From Toxorhynchites rutilus septentrionalis (Eukaryota > Arthropoda > Insecta > Diptera > Culicidae): a DNA stretch of 64,000 nucleotides. The position numbers and the translations under genes are program-made. The notes under the pieces were generated by a model. It saw only the letters and a program-made list of their open reading frames with translations. It was not told where the DNA came from and made no database searches. Positions 11,680 to 22,100 of the stretch are shown here, piece after piece. The stretch's first letter is position 1. Each line of letters opens with the position of its first letter. The stretch covers positions 14,178,929 to 14,242,928 of the forward strand of contig NC_073744.1 in the NCBI RefSeq assembly GCF_029784135.1, read 5' to 3'.

Positions 11680-12790
11680 AACCATTGTATTGTATTCTAT
11701 TAGTCAATTCATTACTTTTGATACCGATATTGAGTGGATTGCAAATATACATAGCGTGTTCTCCAAGTCAAGTTCGTTCGTTTGATACACATATCTCAAT
11801 CAACATTTTTTTTAGATAATATGGAATCAGCTATTTTGTAGCGGCGACCAAATTGGATTTATCAAGATCATGGGATAAGCAGTTTTAAAATGACAGCAGA
11901 GATAAAGGTGTTTTATAAATTCGGTCAGTTCCTATTGGTTAAATTTCTATTAATGTGGGACAACCCTACAGATATACAAACATGCATACAAACACTGTTT
12001 TCGAGAACTAAGCATACGACTGCTCTCTGCACCTTTTTGCCACATGAATAATCGAAATAAGCCACGATATAATTGTCATCTGTTAAAAAACAACCAGGTG
12101 AATCATTTCATGAGAACTTTGGCTCAGAAAAATCATGCAACCGTAAATACTCTCAACATTGTTGTTATTCTTCCATATACATTCCATATTGAATGCAAAT
12201 AATTACGATACAATATTTTGTTTGCCAATACAGATACACTTCGCCTACTGCTCCACCTCTATATGTACCTCATTGTATGATACCCATATTAATGGGGTTT
12301 TGAGAAAACTTGTAGTCCGCCGTTTGGTTGGCCATCTTGGATTTGCATTTTTTATAAATAAGTATGTTCTACTAGTCAAGCCCTTTGATTTGATGACACC
12401 AGATATAAAGATGTGTTTCAAATTTCAGATCAATCGGCCAACAGAAAGGGGGTCAAATTTTTATTAATGTAGGTTAGCGCTACAGACAAACACGTTACAA
12501 ACATACAAACAGATTACAGGGCAAGCTAAATAAAACCGTTTAAAAAGTAACCGTAAGGGCCATCTTGGATTTGGATTTTTCATGATTTACTGTGTTTTGA
12601 TAATCGAGCACTTTCATTTGATACCCATATTTATTGGAGGTGGTAAAAATATATATGGCGCCATCTTGTGGTGGCGGCCATTTTGTATTTGCAATTTTCA
12701 TAAATAACTGTGTTCTTCTAGTCAACTCCTTTCATTTGATATACATATTGTTTTCAATATGGAATTATTACACAAATTATTCAAAATTAC
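11680..12790. repeat. Degenerate tandem repeat with 'tttgatacccatatt' core
   Basis: The core phrase recurs in variant form near 11717, 11780, 12278, 12610 and 12733, usually followed by a matching ggccatcttgg or ggcggccatttt segment. Spacing is irregular (about 120-330 bp). It looks like the eroded tandem block of a Helitron-type or other non-autonomous element. Confidence 0.5.
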
Positions 12791-13160
12791 CGATTTCCGA
12801 AATAAAATACTCTGGATAGTCCAGTCTAAAATTCCGGATAATCGAGTCCGACAAGTACCAAATACCAAATACACAATACTTCAATTTTGAAAATTTCGAT
12901 ATTATTTTATGGTTTTTTGCGATACACCCTATTAGACGCACTTTGAGTATTTCAACTAAAATTTGCATTTCCAAGCCTATTGAGAATGGGTGGAAAAAGA
13001 AGTAAAACTATATGCTTGTATAGTGAATCATGTAGGGACTCAGAAAAAATAACTAATTTTCTAATTCGGTTCCTTAAACAAAATTTTCCATAGCACTAGC
13101 GACAATGTTTGGAGACACTCTTCACGAATACATGAATTCAATTATAGATTTCAGGAAAAT
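12791..13160. other. A+T-rich intergenic spacer
   Basis: No gene or clear repeat family member is seen between the tandem block and the next long element. There is a short inverted phrase near 12795-12850 (ccgatttccg, attccggataatcg). Confidence 0.3.
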
Positions 13161-13164
13161 GAAA

Positions 13165-14290
13165 AAAATGTAAGGGGTTGTATCTAGGACACGACCGCAT
13201 ATTTTAGACGTAGAACTACGCAATTAGATTATGCAATACACTTGTGTACCACTTCGAATATTGTTTTAGAATACATCGAAATTCTTGTAATAGATTATGT
13301 TCTTCGTTACAAATAAATTTGATTAACGTATTTTTACATCTGATATGATGCCTAGAACTACCAAAATATGTGAACGGAAGAATTGTCAAACGATCATTGT
13401 ATTTTACATTTCCCTCTGAAATTATTGCACATCTCGTGTTTACGTAGTTCTCGAACCGCGAAAGTTCATTCACCTCTAGTATCTGAAATGACGATTTTCC
13501 CAGGCTTCTCAGTTGAAAAGTACGTTTTAGGGAAACATTTTCCGGTCTGCCCAACGACAAGCGAGTACAAAAGTACTCAACACCAAAAAATACCTCCGAC
13601 TTGCATTTATTTGCAAAGCGGATTCCCCCAGACGCATTGATTTTGAAGTCCGTGTTAGGGAAACACAGCTCGGTGGGAACAAAAGTACCCCCGACTAGCA
13701 TGTATATTTGTAAAGCGGATTTCTACAGATACATCGATTTTGAAGTCTGTGTTGGGGAAACCGTAAATCGGGCCAAATAAAACTTGACAGTTAGGGCGTT
13801 TTGATAACGATTGACATTTTACCGTTATTCAATTATTCATCTCATAAAAAATAACATTTTTTTAATTGTGATAGACGCGTAGAAATATTTCCTATCAATT
13901 GATGCAAACATCTTTCCGATCTGTTAAGAAATGTTCGAGTTATAAGCATTCGAAATACGGTTAGATTTGTGTGCTAACAAATTGGCAGTACAAATGTATG
14001 GGAGAAAAGGAAGTTCTTCCAGTTTTCATTAATTTAAACCGTTTAGAGATTAGCGAATTGTAATGTATGTACATATCAAACAAATCTTAGAGAATTTCCG
14101 ATTCGATTGGTATGCAAATCATGAGAATTCGTTCACAGTGAAAATAGTTATTAACGTTAACTTTATTTCATAAAAACGTGACCTGTTTTCTGATTTGGAA
14201 CCTTTCCTGAAAGACGTAGTTCAACGTCAGAAAAATATTATAAAATAAAACAATAGAAATAATTTTTTTTATTGAGATATTTTCGTGCAG
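13165..14290. repeat. Long MITE-like element with 'gacacgaccgc' end
   Basis: It opens with ggggttgtatctaggacacg and ends with gaaagacgtagttcaacgtc, both hallmarks shared with copies at 27.4, 30.7, 31.7 and 32.0 kb. The inner part 13500-14250 reappears in inverted orientation at 32050-32790, including ccgattcgattggtatgcaa or its close variants. It contains a triplicated phrase (gattttgaagtc.gtgttgggga), so it has internal duplications. There is no coding capacity beyond chance frames. Confidence 0.65.
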
Positions 14291-14299
14291 TTCTCGAAA

Positions 14300-14600
14300 T
14301 TAAAAACAAAATGTTAGGGGGTTGTATCCAAGACACGACCGCTTAGGACGTAGAACTACACCTTCTTTCATTTGATTTGCTTGTTTATCAGGAAACATAG
14401 GGAAACATACAAATGGACAGAAGAAATGTGTGGGAAAATAGGAATGCTTCCAATTTTCATCAATTCGTGCTATTAGAGAATTTCCGATTCGATTGGTATG
14501 CAAATCGTCAGAATCCGTTCGCAGCAAACTTAGTTATTAACGTGAACTTTATTTCATAAAAACGTGACCTACGTCAAAAACACAAATAACAAGAAGCTCA
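14300..14600. repeat. Truncated second copy of the 'gacacgaccgc' element
   Basis: Starts ggggttgtatccaagacacg and again reaches ttccgattcgattggtatgc and ttatttcataaaaacgtgac. It is an internally deleted relative placed directly after the first copy. Confidence 0.6.
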
Positions 14601-15266
14601 TGTGAACATATCTAAATATAAATTAAACCAGTAAAAAAATCTTTAAAAAAAACAAAATTTGGATTATTTTTCGTAATGCGCAACACTGTTAAAATTTTGA
14701 AGAAAAACATACATATCTGGAAAAGGCGTAGAAACACATTTGAATACGAATTGGAGTAGTATCAATAAATATTTTTTTTCACTCAGACACTTAAAGAGAT
14801 TAGCGGCACAGTTATTTTCACCAGAGTAATGATTCTGCCCACAGTACATTTTCTCGATTCCGATTTCTTTGTTCCGCCGGTGTCGTATCATCCAGACGCG
14901 TCACTCACTTGAACCGCATTAAACATCAAAGAAATCCGTTGTCGCAAATTGCATTAAAACCGCCTTTTCCAGACTGTCTTTCCTCTCGACTGAAGCCGCG
15001 CTGCTGTAATTATCACAATTAGCGTTTGAAGTCTCACGCGCCAATTAGGATGCAGTTTGCCGTCGAATCACTTCCAGAAAACTTTTGTCTGTTCTGAGCC
15101 ACACCCACGCCTTCCAATTCAATCGTGTCAGCGGAATCCATCACAAAGCAAGTGTTCGCTTCCCAAAGCGGCACCTAATTAAGTGCGCATCTTGTCTCGA
15201 TTGCAATTGGGTGAGGGCCATTTCGGATCACGGATGACACCGGGGCGGACTTTCGTTCATTTAAAA
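14601..15266. other. Intergenic DNA just past the adhesion gene
   Basis: No repeat family seen. The half from 14870 is less A+T-rich and looks unique. No coding signal. Confidence 0.35.
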
Positions 15267-15272
15267 TTTATT
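15267..15272 (-). promoter_or_regulatory. Candidate polyadenylation signal AATAAA
   Basis: AATAAA on the minus strand lies about 460 nt past the last in-frame TAG of the adhesion gene and 650 nt past its first stop. It is the first AATAAA I see downstream of the gene. AATAAA is common in A+T-rich DNA, so this is only a candidate. Confidence 0.3.
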
Positions 15273-15729
15273 TCCACCATTATTTCCTAGTTGTCCTCCA
15301 AACATTCTGAAAATATGTATAAAAATATCACACGTCTTACACTTTCTCTCTCAACGGGAGTCAGTTTTCTTCTTTCTTCCTCGATTCATTAGTTTGTCAT
15401 TTGGGTTTGACGCTCATAAATCAAGACGGAAACAAACAAAAACAATGTTGGCATTAACCCATTGTGTGTTAAAATACTATGTTACACAAGCTTTGAAGCG
15501 ATCATCGTCACGATTCCGGTTTGTACTTCCTTCACCATTCGCTCAAATTCTTCCGATTACAAAAACAAAAACATGTCTTTGACATTTGATGACGCTATTT
15601 CGCTGCAGCTTCCACTTTCTCACGATTCATCTCTCTTTCTTTATAAGTAAGTGTGTCTGTGTTGAATTAAATTTACTACCTGTACAATTGAGCCATCACC
15701 CTCCCCCTTGTCTGCTGACAATCCGCGCG

Positions 15730-15921
15730 CTAGGCCTCCGGGTTGATTACCAGCTCCAGCTCCGGGATGTAGAGCATGGCGGTCTTCGACGGAAGACCGG
15801 CGTTGAGGCAGCAGCTGGCGGCGGTCACAGCAGGGGAGGAGACGCTGGATCCAATGAGTCGGGTCTGCCACCGTTCAGCACCACCAATCGTCGCGCAGTT
15901 GCCGGTGCCGGTGGCCTTTTA
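15730..15921 (-). other. In-frame coding-like extension after the stop codon
   Basis: Directly after TGA-TAA the reading frame of the tail exon continues for 62 sense codons to TAG at 15732-15730. Third positions are mostly G or C, as in the exons, unlike the A+T-rich flanks. The end reads MLYIPELELVINPEA. It may be a readthrough or alternatively spliced C-terminus, a C-terminus cut off by a recent mutation, or GC-rich 3' UTR. I see no good donor upstream that would skip the stops. Confidence 0.5.
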
Positions 15922-16141
15922 TCAGTCCCCATCGACGCCCAGATGCCGATGGTTGCCATTCTGCATGATCTTCGTGACCGGGACGGTCGTCTGGATGACC
16001 CCGTTGGTGTCGCAGGTGGCCTTCCAGTCGATCTGCGTCTGGTGCTGCTGCTGCTGTTGCTGATGCTGCTGCTGCTGGGATTGTTTCTGATCCGCGAGGG
16101 CGCCATCCGCCTCGTGGGTGTAGTTTGTGTTGAAGCATTTT
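15922..16141 (-). CDS. Exon j: cytoplasmic tail with Gln/His run and stop
   Basis: It is joined across a 63-nt intron. After KKCFNTNYTHEADG comes a Gln/His stretch encoded by CAG/CAA/CAT codons, then VIQTTVPVTKIMQNGNHRH and GVDGD, followed by TGA at 15924-15922. The next codon, TAA, is also a stop, but the same frame then stays open for 62 codons (described separately). No phosphatase, kinase or PDZ-ligand motif is seen in the tail up to the TGA. Confidence 0.85.
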
Positions 16142-19100
16142 CTTTGGAAGAAATTGAAAAGGGTTGTTGTCAATGGAACAAATGAGGGAGGAATCAACGC
16201 TTACTTCCACAAAACGATCGCCAGGATAACCAACAGCAAACCGAAGCAGCAAATCACAGCACCCGCCAGCACGATCAGATCGTAATCGGCGTAGTGATGG
16301 TACAAGGAGGGAGGCTGCTGCTGGTCGCAGTTCGCCTGGAGGGTGACCTGTCAGAGATGATCCAGGAATTAGCATCAAAACCACCGTCAGCGGAACCAAA
16401 CATACCTTTTTCGGCTCCGAGAAGGGTCCCAGGATGACTTTGTGCGGGTTGATCACACTAATCGAAGCGGCGCGCACCTTCAGTTCGTAGGTCGCATCGG
16501 TGGTTAGGTTCTGCAGCACCACGGAGGTCTCCACGATGGACGCGTTGGCGGAGATCCGAATCTCCCGCGATCGCGTGTAGTCCATGTTGCGATAGCTGAC
16601 GATGTAGTGATTGACGGAGTTGTAGAAGTGCTGTGGGATGCGCCAGGCCAGAAACAGCGCATCCTCGGAGTAGCAGGTCAGATTGATGAACTTCGGGGCA
16701 CTCGGACCGGCAATGTCCGTCCGGAGGGAAACCTCCGTTGGATCACCGTCGTATTTCAGCGTGAAGGCGGCCACTATGATGCGATAGTCCGTGAAGGGTT
16801 CTGTGGGGATGTGCCATTAGTGAATGTATCAAAATTAAGCATCTGAGCAATTCCAAGTGAAATCGTCCTTAAAATACAGATTTTAAAAACATGTATATTT
16901 GATTCGAATGAAAGTTTGTTTTTGACTTAAGTGTAACTTCTAAATAGGGCATATCGATTTCAGTGAGAGAAATTTTTGATAATTTATATCTCAAAAACTA
17001 TGAGTCGTGCCGGAATAGTGTCTTAGAAAGAGTTATAGATTATTGATGTTCAAACGTGAAAGAATATACACTGAGAAAAAAATTAGTACTCTTTTTCTAT
17101 TTACGAAAAAACATTAATTCGCAATATCTAAAATATATATTTTTTAATCTTTAAACTTTTTTTGTATAAAATAGAAGTGATGAATAAAATTCGAAACATA
17201 ACTTAAAGATGATAAAACTATTTTTGAAGAACTTTGTGGAAAATAGAATTTTTATGAATTCTCGAAACATAGAATTTTTGTATGGTCATAATCAATTTTA
17301 GCCATAAACTATGAATCCTAATGTGATTTGAAGCAAAAAATCTCATTATCAATCTCCTTCTAAATGCAGCCATTCTCGAGATATTTAGAAAATATTTCTA
17401 ATTTATTGTCTTTTTTATAGTAAACTAGCTAACCCGGCAAACTTCGTCCCGCCCATTTACTTGATTAATTCTCGAGTAATGCAGAAATTTGTGTTTTATT
17501 TGTATGGCAGCCACCCGTAGGAGAGGGGGAGGGGTATCTAACCACCATAGAAACATTTATTGCATCCTAAAACCTCCACATGCCAAATTTGGTTTCATTT
17601 GCTGGATTAATTCTCGAGTAATGCAGAAATTTGTGTTTCATTTGTATAGCAGCCCCCCCCTTAGAGAGGGGGGAGGTGTCTCAAAATATCACGAAAACCT
17701 TCCCCGGTCCCAAAAACCCCTACATACCAATTTTCATGTCGATCGGTTCAGTAGTTTCCGAGTCTATAAGAATCAGACAGACAGACAGACATCACTCCAT
17801 TTTTATATATATAGATAGATGGATAAGCAATAATTTCCAACAACTTTTCCAAATACATCATTATGGTAAAGATATATGTTTAGAAGTTACGTTGAAAAAC
17901 ATTTGAAGAGATGTAGGTTAATACAAAACGTAGCGATATTATTTTTATTTATCTTAATTGAAATTTTTTACATACTATTCGTGTTGCACAATCGAAACAC
18001 GAACTGTTTTCAAAGCAGAATTGAAATTCCAACAACACAAATACACCTCGTTGATTCAACCGGATGTTATGGGTACAAAAATAATTAACTTGTTTACGTT
18101 ATGCCTAGATTGTACCCGAAGTCAGGTATCTTCAAAGTACCTCTGTATATGTATATAATGTTACTCAAATTCAAACATCGTTCATCAGTCGAACAATCTT
18201 CCTTATAGAGTGAATAACAGTATACCACAATGGACTGCAAATAAATTTTCTCGTGTTGTTGACCGTTTCCGAAAAACGGTAAGAAATGTTCATCTGAAAA
18301 CAGATTTAGAAACTTAAGCTAATGGGATGCAATATTTTTTTAGTTACATCTTTAAAATCTTTTTTTTAAATACATGTTATCCTTTTTTTGTATTTTTTTC
18401 ATATTTACAATTTTATTTTATGTCTTTTCAAATTTATAACTTTTAAGCAAATCACCAATTTAGTTTTCAAAACAATGTTCAGCTTCTTTATTGTACATAT
18501 TTCTATTTAATGCTTTCAATTAATTTTATCAATTACTTTCTTCTGTTTGTTTCTTTTATCCTATTTATGAATAATAATTATTATTAAATGAACACAAAAA
18601 AAGTTGTATGAATTCATTGAAATAATATCCTACATATCTATTATTTATCAAACATTTTTTTTAGCTATAGATCTTTATAGCTTTTATATATCTTGTCATT
18701 TTTTTTAAATTTATTTTTATTTGGGTACAAAATTATGAGAAGGAAAGAAGCGAAAATGTAAAAAAAATCATGGAATCATAATAATATATTATTATGATTT
18801 TATGATTTTTTTTTTGTAAACATTAAAAATAAAAATTATAAAATCATCTATATACACAGCCATTTCATGTCAAACCGATATAGTGGTTTTCATATTTCCA
18901 TGAAAAGTTGTAGTTTTGTTCTTTATCGCAAAATATAAGACCCGTTTTTTTTAATTTTTTCGTTACGGTGCTCATTTTCATTTTAGGGTGGTCCGAAATA
19001 TCAATTATTTCCACTTTTTCCTAATAATGACTTGATATATCGATCATCTGAATTGGTTCAGTAGTTCAAAAGATATAAATTTTTGATAAAGTTTTGGAAA

Positions 19101-22100
19101 AAGGCGAAAAATCTCATGCCAAACCGATAGAGTGGTTCTCAGAATTTTTTCGTTTTCCCATTAGGGTGACCATTTTCATTTTAGGGTTGTGAAAAAGGGA
19201 AAAATGTTTTTTTGGACTATCGGTTCATTTTGATAAATCATAACTCAAAAACGAAAAAGGACGCCTCTCTGGTTTCGACATATTATATTATGTGAAATGA
19301 ATTATTTTATGTGAAAAATCTTCAGCTTTCCAGAAAAAAATATGAAAAAATATAGCGCCCTTGGTCCCGAGACTATGAAAACAATAAAAAACAAATACAA
19401 TCAATAATAACGAAAACATAATTCACATTTACTGTAAGTGTGGTATTTTTAAAAAAATGATTGGCTTTTATTTGATATATCATCATCTGAATCGGTTAAA
19501 TAGTTCATAAGTTATGAATTTTTGAAAAAAAATAGTTTTGGAAAAAAGGAGAGAAAGTCAATTTTTCGGGCCACCCTAAAATGAAAATAGACACTCATCG
19601 CTTATATTACTCCTTTTCCATAATGGCACATAAGGAATACATATTTTTTCTCTTCATTTGATATATACATTTCCGGGGCCGTCTGCATTTTCCATTCATT
19701 TCGTATTCATCCTTTTCATACAATGTACAAAATAATGGTGCATTACGTTATTTCTCATTTTCCCATGAGATGGGATTTCCCATTCAATTTGTTTATGCCT
19801 CTCTCTTTCGAACCATGTTGTTCAGAATATATTACTTTTATATATTTGTCTTAGTTTTTCTTAATTTCTTCGTTTTGATTAATAAATTTACCTCATCTTT
19901 TTATTCTATTTTATATATTGCTTATTATTCTCTTAATCTTTCTCTGTTTTATAAATACTTGGTGATTCGCTTTTGTCATTTTCTTTTACATTTGAAGAAA
20001 AAATACCGTTCTGAATCATATTTCGGGCGCTTAAGGCATATGATGCAGAAAACAGATCTAAACTTTATGTACAGGTATTATTTGGTTGATATTTTTAATA
20101 AATTAGTACAATATGCTATTAAGCTTCCTACTTTGGTACCTATTTGATTGAAAATTTTAAACAATCATCGAATGAAATGCTTTTCAAATGAAGCGAATAA
20201 GAATCAAACTTCGGACACCAAATCAAATTTCGGACACATTATTTTGTAATTTTTTGGACGAAAATCACATTACACTTGATTATATTTTATAGTCAACTGC
20301 GAAACACTTTGTTTGGTAAGTCACAGTTACAGTAAACTGGTAACGATAATGAGAGCTGATGAAACACGGGAGAAATTTAAATATTTATGATCGAGTAAAT
20401 TCTACGTGCTCGCACTAAGCAAACGTCAAACACAAACGATAATGAGTAGTGTTGTCTGATTTTTACCGATTATGTTATAATTCAAATGTAGTTCTCATAT
20501 GAAATGATAGTGAAACCAAGGGATTATTCTACAGAAGCAATTGTGATATTAATTTTATAGTTATATCATCAGTGCATTAAGCAATTCAAAATATTAGAAC
20601 AAAGTGTCCGAAATATGATTCAGAACGATATGCATTCACACGCGTAAAATAATCGATAATTCCACTACGCAGCATTCATTCATACTGGGACCCTCCTATT
20701 GTAACTACCATTCATCTCATTCAAACAATTGAAATACTGTAAAATTTTCTTACTTTTCGTTGTTCACTAGTGAGCTGTTTGATATAGTTAGTATTATTTT
20801 TCGACTGTTCTCCAATGATGGTCGCGCCAAACTCATTTATTAGTCTCCTTAATTTCTGGTTTTTCGTGTTAATGGTCGTTTCATTTTGATTTAAGTTTGC
20901 CTTCAATGTGCCGATTTCTATATCTCTATTGTTTGTAGAAATGACAAGCTCTGTTTTCTCATCTATCAACGAGTTCATGTCATAATTTTAGTATATTTTC
21001 TGTATCAAATATGTATTCCATGTAAGGGAGAAACATGTTATTTGCTGTGATTGCTGTGATTGAAAAATCTTGAACGAGAATTGTGTCTGTGTGAAAATAA
21101 TTTTATATTACAATGCCGAGTTTTGGTAGAAGTACTAGGAAATTTATAGTGAAAGGGAATTGTAAAGGGTCTATTAGAAGATCAATCAATCAAAAGTTCT
21201 GCGTTTGGACCAATGAACGTTCGCCTAGCAAGAAAACGTGAATGTTTGAAGTTATTGATAACAAAAAAAATCCATTTTGGGCGGAACGAAGTTTGCGGGG
21301 TCAGTTATATCTATATATATATAAATGGATTTCTGTCTGTCTGTCTGTTTGCCTGTGTGATTCTTATGGACTCGGAAATTACTGAACCGATCAACATGAA
21401 AATTGGTATGTAGGGGTTTTTGGGGCCGGGGAAGGTTTTCGTGATAGTTTGAGACCCCTCCAACCTCTCTAAGGGGGGGCTGCCATACAAATCAAACACA
21501 AATTTCTACATTACTCGAGAATTATTCAAGCAAATGAAACCAAATTGGGCATATTGAGTTATTAGAGTGCAATTAATGTTTTTATGGTGGTTAGATACCC
21601 CTCCCCCTCTCTTAGGGGGGGCTGCCATACAAATGAAACACAAATTTTTGCATTACACGAGAATTAATCAAGCAAATGAAACCAAATTTGGCATGTGGAG
21701 GTTTTAGGGTGAAATAAATATTTCTATGGTGGTTAGACTCTCCACCCCCCTCTCTAAGGAGGGTTGCCATACAAATGAAACCAAATTAGGCATATGGAGG
21801 CTTTAGGGTGCTATAAATGTTTCTATGGTGGCTATTCTCTCCACCCCTCTCAAACGCGGAGGGAGGGGAGGGTCGGCGCTCTGCCATACAAATGAAACTC
21901 AAATTTCTGCATTACTCTAGAATTAATGAAGCAAATGAAACCAAATTTGGCATGTGGAGGTTTAAGGTGCAATAAATGTTTTTACGGTGGTGAGACACTC
22001 CACCCGCTCTCTGAGGGTGGGCTGTCATACAAATGAAATACAAATTTCTTCAAAACTCGAAAACTAATCAAGCGAATGGAGCTAAATTTGGCATTAGAAG

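Noticed and set aside
13216..13701. 161-residue minus-strand frame
   Set aside because: Inside a dispersed non-coding repeat whose other copies are not open in this frame.
15586..16185. 199-residue plus-strand frame over the 3' end of the gene
   Set aside because: It is antisense to the spliced minus-strand exons and owes its openness to their high GC3. It has no domain.
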